Origin: an archaeon
Lineage (GTDB): Archaea > Nanobdellota > Nanobdellia > Woesearchaeales > GW2011-AR9
Assembly: GCA_023265925.1 (NCBI GenBank)
Contig: JAHFSD010000015.1
Span: forward strand, 1-32,865
Length of the DNA stretch: 32,865 bases
Direction: 5' to 3'
How positions within the stretch are numbered: position 1 is the stretch's first letter; every line of letters begins with the position of its first letter. Both the position numbers and the translations under genes were made by a program. The notes under the pieces are model-generated. The model was not told the DNA's origin. It searched no databases and saw only the letters and a list, made by a program, of their open reading frames with translations. Positions 1 through 7,935 of the stretch are shown one piece after another.

Positions 1-78
1 ACCAGCTCTCACAATATTATTGGACGACTTGCAAAAGATACATTGAACCATTCTAATCACCTCTTTAGAAGAGAATGA
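1..78 (+). CDS. 3' end of a gene cut by the window edge
   Basis: Frame 1 is open from the first base and ends at a TGA, giving 25 residues ending NHSNHLFRRE. It is too short to assign to a family. An AT-rich TATA-like stretch follows the stop directly, as expected at the end of a gene. It may instead be chance open frame; nothing else supports it. Confidence 0.35.
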   Translation, partial: TSSHNIIGRLAKDTLNHSNHLFRRE

Positions 79-130
79 ATACTACTATTTAAATATATCC
101 CGAAGATTAAACACTATCTGCGAGCCGGAA

Positions 131-182
131 AGCTTATATAGCCATGGAGCTTTTTTAGACCAATTGGAACTTTTTTAGGCCA
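131..182 (+). promoter_or_regulatory. TATA box and direct-repeat operator before the wHTH-nucleotidyltransferase gene
   Basis: A TATA-like GCTTATATAG (131-140) lies about 45 nt before the start codon. Between it and the ATG are two 17-nt direct repeats, GGAGCTTTTTTAGACCA (146-162) and GGAACTTTTTTAGGCCA (166-182), with a 20-nt period, so both would lie on one face of the helix over the likely transcription start. The next gene encodes a winged helix, so autorepression is a reasonable inference. Confidence 0.55.
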
Positions 183-184
183 CG

Positions 185-787
185 ATGCTCCTCCGCCATT
201 ATTGGGAAACGGTACTAGGCAGCAAAGTAAAGGTTAAAGTACTGCGAACCCTCTGCCGCTATCCCGGCAAGCGCTTTACCATCCGGGAACTGGCCAAACT
301 TGCCGGGCTCGTCCACTCCCCCGTCCAGCGCGCCTTGGCCGACTTGGAAGGGATGAATCTTGTTCATAAAGAGAAACATGGCACTGCCAGTCTGGTCATG
401 ATTAACAGGAACAGTGTCATCGGCCCCGCCCTGGAAGAGTTGTTTCACTGTGAACAAAAAACCAAAGAACTGCTGGAGCAGGAAATCAGGAAATTGGTCC
501 GGCCGGTCGAGATGATGGCGCTGTTTGGCAGTATCCAGAAAGGAACGGAACAAATGAACAGTGATGTCGACTTCCTCATTGTAACCAATACTAAAAAAGC
601 AGTGCAGGAAAGCATTGAGCGTCATCGCCACCGGTTCAGTGAACGGTTTGGCAACCTTCTTTCCCCCGTCATCCTCACTGAAAAAGAATTTAAGCAGAAG
701 AGCAACAAGCCCTATGCCCGAGAGTTGATTCAGGACTACAAAATTATTGCTGGAAAAGACCTAGTTAAGAAGTGGTGGAGAAGATGA
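185..787 (+). CDS. Winged-helix DNA-binding protein fused to a minimal nucleotidyltransferase (MNT) domain
   Basis: A 200-aa two-domain protein. Residues 1-80 read as a winged helix (RFTIRELAKLAGL recognition region followed by a wing). Residues 110-200 are a DNA polymerase-beta-type minimal nucleotidyltransferase: LFGSIQKG with G115-S116, then ten residues, then D127-V-D129, the GSx10DxD metal-binding signature. In archaea and bacteria MNT proteins often act as antitoxins that AMPylate a HEPN RNase, and wHTH-MNT fusions occur as autoregulators. Here no intact HEPN gene follows; only a 31-codon ORF overlaps the stop as ATGA. The upstream direct repeats could be its operator. The fold call is firm; the antitoxin role is inference. 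Confidence 0.85.
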   Translation: MLLRHYWETVLGSKVKVKVLRTLCRYPGKRFTIRELAKLAGLVHSPVQRALADLEGMNLVHKEKHGTASLVMINRNSVIGPALEELFHCEQKTKELLEQEIRKLVRPVEMMALFGSIQKGTEQMNSDVDFLIVTNTKKAVQESIERHRHRFSERFGNLLSPVILTEKEFKQKSNKPYARELIQDYKIIAGKDLVKKWWRR

Positions 788-879
788 TCAAAAGGCTAAC
801 GATGGAACAAGGAGCAGCAATGGCCAGGAAATCTATGGAGAGATTCTTTGGCTGGGCAAAAGAGACCCTGCCAAGATAG
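784..879 (+). pseudogene. Short overlapping ORF, possibly the remnant of a partner gene
   Basis: An ATGA overlap with the MNT gene starts a 31-codon ORF ending FFGWAKETLPR, the position where a HEPN toxin partner usually begins. The next ~100 nt read as coding-like stretches in changing frames (for example ITRKYVGELTAIRLMTK, about 915-965) broken by stops, which suggests a decayed gene. It could also be a genuine 31-aa peptide. No HEPN RxxxxH motif is visible. Confidence 0.35.
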
Positions 880-987
880 ACCATGACTGCCCTCTACATT
901 GATGGCTTATGGGCATCACCAGAAAGTATGTGGGAGAACTGACGGCGATACGATTGATGACAAAATGATCCCAATAACGGAGCGAAT

Positions 988-998
988 GATTTTTAAAC
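988..998 (+). promoter_or_regulatory. TATA box, leaderless promoter of the 325-aa gene
   Basis: GATTTTTAAAC is centred about 28 nt before the ATG at 1023, so transcription would start at or near the start codon. Confidence 0.55.
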
Positions 999-1022
999 AA
1001 TAGCGCCTTAGAAACTTAAATT

Positions 1023-2000
1023 ATGTCTGCCCAGAACAATGATGATGATACTGATTTTATAGTCCGTCGCCTCGACCAGCACTATCAACGAGCTATTGCC
1101 AGAATAAAAGCAGGAGTGCTCTCGGACCGCTATGATTATACTATTGGATATGCCACGGCGATGATGGCAGGTTCTGATTCCGACGAGATGGATGAATCAG
1201 CATTAGATCATCTTAATTCTCTCTTTCGCTATAATACGGTGCGCCGGGAACTGTTGGCTTCTCTTCCCAAAGAAGTTCCCCAAGAAGTAAAACCATTGAT
1301 CAAAGTGATGAAAGAGGTAACTCCAGAATTAGAAGAGGCTGGTATTGGTGAAGAGGCCCCTACTATCTTTCATGCCCGGAGATACATCCAAGAAATGAAG
1401 CGGAAGGTTACCCTTATCTCAACAGAAGATTCTTTAAAAGCTCTCAAAGAGATGAGGAAAGCTCCTCCGCCCTGTTCCCAAGCCAGCGGTATTACCGAGA
1501 CGGAACTGTGTGCTATCGTGAGTGATTTATGGAAGCTGGAAATAAAAACACAGTGGGTTGTCAAAGAGGAGTACCAGCAGTTGCAGAGAGGACTTCAGGA
1601 ACGGTTAGTGCCTTTCTATCACTCTCGGGATAGGGTCTGGGATAAAACAGAGTCATACAAGGTAATGGATGAAGCCGTGCAGGAATTTCTCAGCCCTGAA
1701 AGACAACAATCCTGGCGGGAGTTTCAGCAAGCTCGCCAGAATCCGAAATACAAGATTATACCGCTACTGTCCGCAACGATAGTGGGGAAAAACACCATCT
1801 ACTTGCTTGAAAATGTAAAAGCAACGTGGAGTCATGTGTTTTTAGATTTGGGCCAGAAACAGGTTGCAATGATGTGGGAAAAGGAAGGAGAAAATATGTA
1901 TAAAGTGCATTCCTATCCCATTATCTTTACCGAAGAAATGGCGACGGCCCAGCGACCGTTACGGGAAGTTTTCGACTATGTACGAGAGAATGAGACATGA
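1023..2000 (+). CDS. Hypothetical protein, 325 aa, mostly soluble
   Basis: I do not recognise the family. The N-terminus is acidic (NNDDDTDF), the body is charged and probably helical, and the C-terminal ~90 residues alternate in a beta-like way (KYKIIPLLSATIVGKNTIYL, then VKATWSHVFLDL and a segment ending SYPIIFTEEMA). There is no signal peptide, membrane segment or metal-binding motif. A TATA box 28 nt upstream supports the ATG chosen. Its TGA overlaps the next ATG (ATGA), so it is co-transcribed and probably translationally coupled with the small Cys-rich membrane protein downstream. The two may work together; function unknown. Confidence 0.75.
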   Translation: MSAQNNDDDTDFIVRRLDQHYQRAIARIKAGVLSDRYDYTIGYATAMMAGSDSDEMDESALDHLNSLFRYNTVRRELLASLPKEVPQEVKPLIKVMKEVTPELEEAGIGEEAPTIFHARRYIQEMKRKVTLISTEDSLKALKEMRKAPPPCSQASGITETELCAIVSDLWKLEIKTQWVVKEEYQQLQRGLQERLVPFYHSRDRVWDKTESYKVMDEAVQEFLSPERQQSWREFQQARQNPKYKIIPLLSATIVGKNTIYLLENVKATWSHVFLDLGQKQVAMMWEKEGENMYKVHSYPIIFTEEMATAQRPLREVFDYVRENET

Positions 2001-2296
2001 CTACTGCCAGTATAACAGAAAAAATAACTCCCCCTGGATCATTCGGCCACGCTAAAGCTCTGCCAATGTTGGCACTGGTGCTGGCACTGTTAGTCGTTAG
2101 TTTAGTCGTTAGTTGTGCTGAAAATCTCAACGTCAACTGCTGCCAGCAATGTACTGCGGCCGCTTCCCAGGATCCCGCCGGGATGGATATTTCCGGAAAG
2201 GATTGCCGCGGGTATGACCAGAAATTGACCAAAGAGTGCCGGAATTATTTTGAGGAGAATTTAAGGACGATGGGGGAGTGCCGTCTTGCAGCCTAA
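1997..2296 (+). CDS. Small membrane-anchored Cys-rich protein
   Basis: A 99-aa protein with one hydrophobic segment (residues 22-39, LPMLALVLALLVVSLVVS) followed by C40 and a short exported domain with six further cysteines (48, 49, 52, 70, 81, 95). VVSC resembles a lipobox, but a simple signal anchor fits equally well. Cysteine spacing CCxxC...C...C...C suggests disulfides outside the membrane. Start codon overlaps the preceding stop, so it belongs to a two-gene operon. The 3' end overlaps the convergent gene by 4 nt. No known family assigned. Confidence 0.7.
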   Translation: MTTASITEKITPPGSFGHAKALPMLALVLALLVVSLVVSCAENLNVNCCQQCTAAASQDPAGMDISGKDCRGYDQKLTKECRNYFEENLRTMGECRLAA

Positions 2297-2793
2297 ACTT
2301 TATCCGTCAGCTCTTCCTTAATGACCGCGTTCATCCGCTGGGGAAAGAGTCGCTCAAATTTACTTTCTGCCCAGCCGAGACGTTGATACGCATCCTCAAA
2401 CTCACTGCGGCGAAGTTTTCTGGTATTGCCGGTAAGAAGAGAATGCAATTGCTTTAAACATTCAGAATACGACACGCCAACAAGATAGGACGCATCCGGA
2501 TCATCTTCCCTGAGCCTTTCCTTGATTCGCAGTCCTTGTTCTTCGAACGTGTTATCATAGGGAATAAAAGTCATTGTAGGGAAATGCTGCCGAATGGCAG
2601 GATAAATTGATGGGGATTGGGGAGAATCGCTCGCTTCAGCGAGATAGTAAGCTTTATGTCCCTGCCGCAGGTATTCCCCGACAACACCAGCAATTCCGTC
2701 AAAGAGCTGCCGGTTCTTTTCAACCCTCTTTGAACCCATATCCTCGGGATCGAGATAGCCAATTTCCGTATGCACCACAATTAAAGCGTCCAT
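2293..2793 (-). CDS. Hypothetical 166-aa protein, possibly a divergent isochorismatase-fold hydrolase
   Basis: The frame is open further upstream, but the ATG at 2793 (MDALIVVHTEIGYLDPED) fits best: it begins with a hydrophobic beta strand and lies ~22-36 nt from the divergent TATA region. The N-terminal ALIVVHTEIGYLDP and a later SYLVGVSYSECLKQL resemble the first strand and the GVxxxxC segment of isochorismatase-like cysteine hydrolases, but the catalytic Asp and Lys are not clear, so this is a weak fold suggestion. It is divergent from acylphosphatase and convergent with the Cys-rich gene. Confidence 0.65.
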   Translation of the reverse strand: MDALIVVHTEIGYLDPEDMGSKRVEKNRQLFDGIAGVVGEYLRQGHKAYYLAEASDSPQSPSIYPAIRQHFPTMTFIPYDNTFEEQGLRIKERLREDDPDASYLVGVSYSECLKQLHSLLTGNTRKLRRSEFEDAYQRLGWAESKFERLFPQRMNAVIKEELTDKV

Positions 2794-2814
2794 GAGACTT
2801 CCGGCCGGGTGAAG

Positions 2815-2830
2815 GTTTATAAATTTATAT
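2815..2830. promoter_or_regulatory. Shared divergent promoter of the 166-aa gene and acylphosphatase
   Basis: TTTATAAATTTATA is near-palindromic and lies 16-31 nt before the acyP ATG at 2846 and 22-36 nt before the minus-strand ATG at 2793. It can serve as a TATA box in both directions. Confidence 0.6.
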
Positions 2831-2845
2831 GTTCTCTGACCGGGC

Positions 2846-3124
2846 ATGAAACGCGTCGACCTGCAGATCAGTGGAAATGTTCAGGGCGTCAATTTCCGTT
2901 ATTACTTGAACAAGATTGCCCGGCAGGCCGGGCTTACCGGCTGGGTGCAGAATTCTCCGGCCGATTACAATGTTGTCGAAGCCGTGCTGGAAGGGAATGA
3001 TGACGACGTGCAACGAGTAATTGACTGGTGCCGGAAGGGGCCGCCGCGGGCGAAGGTCGGGGAAGTAAAAGTGCAGGAAGGGAAATATACCGGGGAGTTT
3101 AAGGGGTTTGAGATTAAGAATTAG
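2846..3124 (+). CDS. acyP: Acylphosphatase
   Basis: A 92-aa protein of the normal family length that hydrolyses acyl phosphates to carboxylate and phosphate in the cytoplasm. The signature GNVQGVNFR (residues 10-18) carries the phosphate-binding loop and the catalytic Arg18; Asn36 in GWVQN is the second conserved catalytic residue. The usual DGxVE after the Asn is replaced by a slightly longer SPADYNVVEAVLEG. It starts just downstream of a divergent TATA box, is apparently monocistronic, and is convergent with the GNAT toxin gene. Confidence 0.93.
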   Translation: MKRVDLQISGNVQGVNFRYYLNKIARQAGLTGWVQNSPADYNVVEAVLEGNDDDVQRVIDWCRKGPPRAKVGEVKVQEGKYTGEFKGFEIKN

Positions 3125-3135
3125 GAGAGGTTATT

Positions 3136-3654
3136 CTACTCTAACAGATCTAATCTCATACTCACGAAGTCCCGCTTTTTTTCATACATCAGGTTACGGA
3201 CAAAACCAAGCTTTTCATAGAATCCCCTGCTTTCCAGATACGAATCGACGGTGATAAACCGACAAGCGGATACGCTATTGATATTCGTGCTCAGCCCCAT
3301 AACAAATTTGATGCAGAGAGCACCTAATCCCCGCCGCTCAAATCGTTTGTCAACGCCGAGACGCCCTATTTTCAGGGAGGGATATTCATGTAGTCTACTG
3401 AGCTGCCTGGTCTGTTTTGTTTCCTGTAAATTCAATTTGATAGCATCATTCATGACGCTGAAAAAAGCAACAATTTTTTCTTGATAGATAACGATGAAGG
3501 TTTTAGCAATGAGTTGTTGTTTATACACCAAAGAATCACTCTTAAGAAATTCATTAAGATCTTCATCTCCACAATCAAACTCCTGGAGGCCATAATAAGA
3601 AGACATCTCTTTTACTTCCACCTCACCGGGACTTATTTTTGAAGATTCTTCCAT
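3136..3654 (-). CDS. GNAT N-acetyltransferase, type II toxin-like (TacT/AtaT group)
   Basis: A 172-aa GNAT. The N-terminal LQEFDCGDEDLNEFL block is typical of toxin GNATs, which acetylate aminoacyl-tRNA. Acetyl-CoA motif A is visible as KIGRLGVDKRFERRGLGAL and the closing strand as GFYEKLGFV. The ATG at 3654 overlaps the TGA of the upstream 59-aa gene (TGATG), the tight coupling expected of toxin and antitoxin. An in-frame GTG one codon earlier is an alternative start. The family call is strong; the tRNA target is inferred from relatives. Confidence 0.82.
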   Translation of the reverse strand: MEESSKISPGEVEVKEMSSYYGLQEFDCGDEDLNEFLKSDSLVYKQQLIAKTFIVIYQEKIVAFFSVMNDAIKLNLQETKQTRQLSRLHEYPSLKIGRLGVDKRFERRGLGALCIKFVMGLSTNINSVSACRFITVDSYLESRGFYEKLGFVRNLMYEKKRDFVSMRLDLLE

Positions 3655-3833
3655 CACGCCATCATCTTTTTTACAAAATCTTTTCCCAGCAATTTGAAAA
3701 CTCTATCGGCTTCCGCAAACATTTTTCTTCTCTGCTCAATCTCCTCCGGAGATTTTATCCTTTCCAGTTCCCGGTAGAAATTCTCAGCATCCTCTCCTTC
3801 CAGGGTAGGGGTCGGTTCGATGGGTCGTGCCAT
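3654..3833 (-). CDS. Small antitoxin-like protein paired with the GNAT
   Basis: A 59-aa protein beginning MARPIEPTPTLEGEDAENF and ending KDFVKKMMA, highly charged and helical. Small proteins with this kind of start commonly precede GNAT and PIN toxins in archaea. It overlaps the toxin gene by one base. No DNA-binding motif is obvious, although the N-terminus could form a ribbon. It is the promoter-proximal gene of the pair, consistent with an antitoxin. Confidence 0.75.
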   Translation of the reverse strand: MARPIEPTPTLEGEDAENFYRELERIKSPEEIEQRRKMFAEADRVFKLLGKDFVKKMMA

Positions 3834-3853
3834 AATAACTAAAAAGTATTGCT

Positions 3854-3865
3854 TCTATTTAAAGT
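3854..3865 (-). promoter_or_regulatory. TATA box of the GNAT toxin-antitoxin operon
   Basis: On the minus strand CTTTAAATAGA lies about 25-31 nt before the antitoxin ATG, predicting an almost leaderless mRNA. Confidence 0.6.
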
Positions 3866-3873
3866 CTCCCATC

Positions 3874-6800
3874 TCAAATCCTTAAACTCGTCACCTTGCT
3901 CACGCCCTCGTTCATGCTGATGCCAAACAGCGTGTCCGCTTCGGAAATCAGCGCATCATTGTGCGAAATCAGGATGTATTGTGCCCGGTCAGAATAGCTG
4001 CGGATCAATCGTGCTAACGTCTCGGAATTCTGTTTGTCCAGAGCAGCATCCACTTCATCCAGGATGTAGAACGAACTGGGCTGGTATTCCTGAATGGCAA
4101 AGATGAACGCTAAGGCCGTTAAGGTCTTCTCCCCACCGGAGAGGGATTTGATGTCCAGGAAGCGGCTGCCCGTCAATTTTACCTTAATGCTCAGCCCGTC
4201 GTCAAAGGGATTCTTCTCGTTATCGAGCTGCAGCGCCGCTTTCCCTTTCTTGAACAGGCTGCCAAAGATGCGCTGGAAATTCTCATTGGCTTTGTCAAAC
4301 GTCTTCAGGAAATGATCTTTCTTCTTGGTCTCAATCTCATTCATCAGCGTCATCACGTCAACCTTTTCCTTCTCCAGCCCTTCCTTCTTCCCCATCAGGG
4401 CATTAAATTCCTTCTCGACCTGCTCATAGACTTCCAGAGCCTTCAGGTTGACGGCGGACATCTCGCTGAGCAGCCGCTCAAATTTCCTGATTTCCTCCTG
4501 CAGTTCCGGCAGGGACTTGCCCTTGAGCAACTCCACCTCTTTATAGCGGGCGAACTCTTCCTGCAACCCGGCCAGCCTGGCCTTAATCTCGGCGTTCTTG
4601 AGCGACAGCAGATTTAATTCCCGCTCCCAGCTGCGGGACTTCTCACGGACATTGTCAATCTCGTTCTCGGCCTTGCTGATTTCCGCATTTAACTTCTCCC
4701 GCTGGTTGAACAGCTCGCGATACTTGGAATAGAACTCGCTGCTTTCCTTTTCCTTCCGGCCCAGCGACTGCTCCTGCTCCTTGACGCGGCCGGCTAACCT
4801 GCGGATCTCCTCGCCAAACTGCAGCTCTTCCTTGTCGTGCTGCTTGAGGATCTCCTTGATCTTCTCCTGTTCTGGGGAAAACATTTCCTGCAGGTGCAGG
4901 GTAGTATTCTTCAGCTCCTGCTCGAGGCGGATCAGCTCTTCCCGGCACTTCTGGCGGGACTCTTCAAAAGCGCTTAACTGCGCCAGCAGGCGGGGATTCC
5001 GCAGCTCGGTAACCTGATTGCGCAACAGCTGCTTTTTGGATTTTAAGTCCGTTAGATCCTTATTGATAACCATAATGGATTTCTGGAGCCCGTTCAGTTC
5101 CTCTTCCACGTTTTTGAGCGACGCCTGTGACTCTTTCTTCAACTCCGCGGAGGCGCCCAAATCGGCATCCTCTAAATGCAGCGTCTTTTCCAGCGTGATG
5201 ATCTGTGCTTCCAGCTCGGCCCGGCTTTTGCGCAAGGCTTCAATCTCTTGTTCATTGGCTTCCCGTTTATGGGTAAGGTTGCTGATGATTCGTTCCACCT
5301 CATCTAATTCCCTTTCCACTTTCTGCAGCCCTTCCAGGGAATCTTTTTCCGCAAAGCTTACTGCCGGCCGGCGGGTGACAAAGCCGCCTTTCATCACGCC
5401 ACTTTGCTCGGCGATATTGCCGTCCAGCGTGGCCATCCTGATCCGGCCGATTCCGACCGAACGGGCGGTATCAATATCTTCCACCACCATCGTATCGCCA
5501 AAAACGTGCTCAAACGCCTTCCGGAACTGCGGCTGGAACGAAACGGCATTGATGGCAAAATCATGGACACCCGGCTGCTTCAGCAGCTTCTTATCTTCGC
5601 TGGAGACTTCCCGGGCTTTGATTTTATTCAGCGGGATGAACGAAGCCATTCCCAACTTGTTGGTCTTCAGGAACTTGATGCAGTCCGCGGCGGTCTCGTC
5701 ATTATCCACCACCAGATGCTGCATTTTATTTCCGGCAGCAGATTCCAGGGCCAGGGCATATTTTTGCGGGACCTGTCCCAACTCGGCGACCGTGCCATGG
5801 ACGCCCCGAAACTTCTTTTTGTTCTCCAGGATGCGCCGCAGGGCTTCATTGCCGGTCAGGCTGGCTTTGACCGCTGCCGCTTTGGCATTAAGCTGAGCCT
5901 GCTGCTCCTGCAATCCGGTGGTTTTCTTTCGCGCATTGGCGAGCTGCGCCGCAAAACTGCTGTCCTGATCCAGACATTGGTTGAGCCTTAACGTCAAGGA
6001 CTTGAAATTGCCTTTGCGCTGCTGCAATTCCTTGACTTTCTCTTTATTCTGCTCTTCCACTTCCCGCACTTTTTTGATCCGCTCATCCAGGTTCTGTAAC
6101 TGATAATCGAGTTTGTCTTTCTCCCGCAACAGGTCCTGCTGCCGCTGACGGAGGCGCTGGATCTCTTCCTGCTGCTGCTCGATCGATTTATCGTGGCGAT
6201 CAATCTCCTTCTCGATTTCCTGGGACGATTCAATCTTATTTTTCTTCCTGAATTGGGTGAGCTGCTCTTCAACTTCCTGTAATTCTTTGGTTTTCTGCTT
6301 TTGCCGCTGCTGCAGGGCTTTCTGCTCTTCGAGTGTGGAAGAACTCTTCTCTTCCACTTCCCGGAGATCTTCCCGCAGCTGGTCTTTCCGCTGCTGGATC
6401 TTATTGATCTCGTCCTTGAGCGTGCTGGCCCTGGTCCTGTCCTGCGCCAGGCTGACTTTAAGATCCTCAATTTCCCGGTGCACGTTCAGCTGCTCTTTCT
6501 CGCCTTTCTGCTCAATGCTCTGGTTCAGCTGGGCAATTTTAGTTTTATGTTCGGCAATGCGGGCTTTATATTTCTCCACGTCCTTCTCGGCGGCGCTGAT
6601 TTTCTGCTGGAACTGCCCGATGTCTTTGTCCAGCTTGGCGTTCTGCTCTTCTTTTTCCTGCCGATGGAGATGGACGACCGTGGCGCGGTGGGAATCGATG
6701 TTGTCCTTGATATCCTTGAATTTCAAAGCCTGGTCGCGGTCCTTCTTCAATTCGTTCAGGTAGGTCTTCCGCTCTTTGAGGATGATCTCAGCATTGTTCA

Positions 6801-7365
6801 GTTTCTCTTCCACTTTTTCCAATTCCAGCAGGGCTTTATGCTTCTTTTCCTCATAGACAGTCACGTCGCTGACCTCTTCAATGATCTGCCGGCGCTCGAT
6901 GGGATGCATGTCCACGAAGCGCATGATGTCGCCCTGCAGGATGATGTTGTAGCCGTCAGGATTGATCTTAGCGGCTGCTAACAGGTCCAGAATTTCGGTG
7001 CGGGTGCGCTTTTTTCCATTCACCCGATAGGTGCTGTTGCCATCCTTGTTGATGGTCCTGTTGAGGACGACTTCGGCTACCGGTTCCGGGAAGATTTGGG
7101 AAGAATTATCGAAGGCAATTTCCACGCTGGCAGAAGTCGAGGGCTTTTTATCTTTCGCTCCATTGAACAGCAGGTTAGAAACCTTCTCGGCCCGCATTGA
7201 TTTGGCCGACAACCGGCCGAGAACAAAACAGAGGGCGTCGCCTAAATTACTTTTGCCACTGCCATTGGGGCCCAGCACCACATTAAATTTTCCGTCAAAG
7301 GGAATTTCCGTCTGGTGGGCGAAACTTTTAAAACCCTGGATGCTGATGCGGTTGATTTTGGTCAT
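3874..7365 (-). CDS. smc: Chromosome segregation protein SMC
   Basis: A 1163-aa SMC ATPase, normal family length, which forms V-shaped dimers that organise and separate chromosomes. Order: N-terminal half-ATPase with Walker A GPNGSGKS (residues 32-39), long coiled coil, hinge near the middle (GVHGTVAELGQVPQKYALAL through LDGNIAEQSGVMKGGF), returning coiled coil, then C-terminal half-ATPase with signature LSGGEKTLTALAF (~1075) and Walker B YILDEVDAALD (~1100). The ATG at 7365 (MTKINRISIQGFKSFA) is chosen over in-frame ATGs 24 codons upstream because the SMC fold begins there and a TATA-like CTTTATAAAC lies ~45 nt ahead. No ScpA/ScpB genes are adjacent. Confidence 0.97.
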   Translation of the reverse strand: MTKINRISIQGFKSFAHQTEIPFDGKFNVVLGPNGSGKSNLGDALCFVLGRLSAKSMRAEKVSNLLFNGAKDKKPSTSASVEIAFDNSSQIFPEPVAEVVLNRTINKDGNSTYRVNGKKRTRTEILDLLAAAKINPDGYNIILQGDIMRFVDMHPIERRQIIEEVSDVTVYEEKKHKALLELEKVEEKLNNAEIILKERKTYLNELKKDRDQALKFKDIKDNIDSHRATVVHLHRQEKEEQNAKLDKDIGQFQQKISAAEKDVEKYKARIAEHKTKIAQLNQSIEQKGEKEQLNVHREIEDLKVSLAQDRTRASTLKDEINKIQQRKDQLREDLREVEEKSSSTLEEQKALQQRQKQKTKELQEVEEQLTQFRKKNKIESSQEIEKEIDRHDKSIEQQQEEIQRLRQRQQDLLREKDKLDYQLQNLDERIKKVREVEEQNKEKVKELQQRKGNFKSLTLRLNQCLDQDSSFAAQLANARKKTTGLQEQQAQLNAKAAAVKASLTGNEALRRILENKKKFRGVHGTVAELGQVPQKYALALESAAGNKMQHLVVDNDETAADCIKFLKTNKLGMASFIPLNKIKAREVSSEDKKLLKQPGVHDFAINAVSFQPQFRKAFEHVFGDTMVVEDIDTARSVGIGRIRMATLDGNIAEQSGVMKGGFVTRRPAVSFAEKDSLEGLQKVERELDEVERIISNLTHKREANEQEIEALRKSRAELEAQIITLEKTLHLEDADLGASAELKKESQASLKNVEEELNGLQKSIMVINKDLTDLKSKKQLLRNQVTELRNPRLLAQLSAFEESRQKCREELIRLEQELKNTTLHLQEMFSPEQEKIKEILKQHDKEELQFGEEIRRLAGRVKEQEQSLGRKEKESSEFYSKYRELFNQREKLNAEISKAENEIDNVREKSRSWERELNLLSLKNAEIKARLAGLQEEFARYKEVELLKGKSLPELQEEIRKFERLLSEMSAVNLKALEVYEQVEKEFNALMGKKEGLEKEKVDVMTLMNEIETKKKDHFLKTFDKANENFQRIFGSLFKKGKAALQLDNEKNPFDDGLSIKVKLTGSRFLDIKSLSGGEKTLTALAFIFAIQEYQPSSFYILDEVDAALDKQNSETLARLIRSYSDRAQYILISHNDALISEADTLFGISMNEGVSKVTSLRI

Positions 7366-7404
7366 CGTTGAGAGTAAGTAGTGCCGAGAAAGGTTTTGGT
7401 TTTG

Positions 7405-7415
7405 GTTTATAAAGT
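7405..7415 (-). promoter_or_regulatory. TATA box of smc
   Basis: CTTTATAAAC on the minus strand, ~45 nt before the SMC start codon, implying a leader of about 15-20 nt. Its position also argues against the longer N-terminal reading, whose codons would overlap it. Confidence 0.5.
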
Positions 7416-7493
7416 TTTGGATGGCCATCCCCCACATGGGTTATCTTTCATAGGTAGTAAAGTTTAAAAAGAAGTGCTATTCCCGTATTGCTC

Positions 7494-7728
7494 ATGAAAA
7501 CTAAAACGTCACCGGAAACGATTGAATTAATCCAAAAGTTAGCCAAAGAAGGCCTTCCTACTACTGAAATCGCCCGGCAAGACGGGAGTTTCCTATCAAT
7601 CAGCTTGCGCTTATGTGAGAGGATTTGCCTCCCTAAATGAATACCAGGAACATCTCGCACAGCAACTGAAATTACCCAGGGGGATATTGCTTTATCCAGA
7701 GCGAGATGGTGCTTTGATCAGAGAATAA
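7494..7728 (+). pseudogene. Frameshifted helix-turn-helix protein
   Basis: The ATG frame reads KTSPETIELIQKLAKEGL, then TTEIARQ, then loses sense and stops. Moving by one base at about 7578-7581 restores TGVSYQSACAYVRGFASL, then NEYQEHLAQQLKLPRG and ILLYPERDGALIRE to a TAA. Together these form a continuous ~77-residue HTH protein of resolvase/transposase-like type (TTEIARQ TGVSYQSA helix-turn-helix). One extra base in the CAAGACGGG region explains the break. It could be a real inactivating mutation, programmed frameshifting or an assembly error. The same frame continues as coding-like sequence after the TAA (YGCFGNIEEMKFTL), hinting at a longer ancestral gene. Confidence 0.65.
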
Positions 7729-7902
7729 TATGGCTGCTTTGGCAATATCGAGGAAATGAAATTTACCCTGAGGCGTTGTTTGTTCCTCTTCGAGGAGAAA
7801 ATGCTGAAGGCAGAGAAGAAATGTTGCCATGACAAAAAGCACAGTAATTATGTTATTATCTAGATATATTAAGCTGAGTTCATTTTCATTATTTCATTCA
7901 TA
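7729..7902 (+). other. Intergenic stretch with coding-like remnant
   Basis: No intact gene. The frame following the HTH pseudogene reads EEMKFTLRRCLFLFEEKM, then LKAEKKCCHDKKHSNY, and stops near 7870. It has no start codon and may be decayed sequence. The last ~50 nt are AT-rich and lead into the promoter of the methyltransferase. Confidence 0.3.
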
Positions 7903-7914
7903 AACTTTAAATAT
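7903..7914 (+). promoter_or_regulatory. TATA box of the isoaspartyl methyltransferase gene
   Basis: AACTTTAAATATC is about 25-30 nt before the ATG at 7936, predicting a leaderless transcript. Confidence 0.6.
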
Positions 7915-7935
7915 CATCCCCTTTTTCCAATAGCA

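Noticed and set aside
1927-2232. 101-aa minus-strand frame over the Cys-rich protein gene
   Set aside because: Antisense shadow of two well-supported overlapping genes.
5018-5896. Long open frame on the plus strand opposite smc
   Set aside because: Ser/Leu/Phe-rich shadow of the SMC coiled coil read antisense; no domain, promoter or ribosome-binding site.
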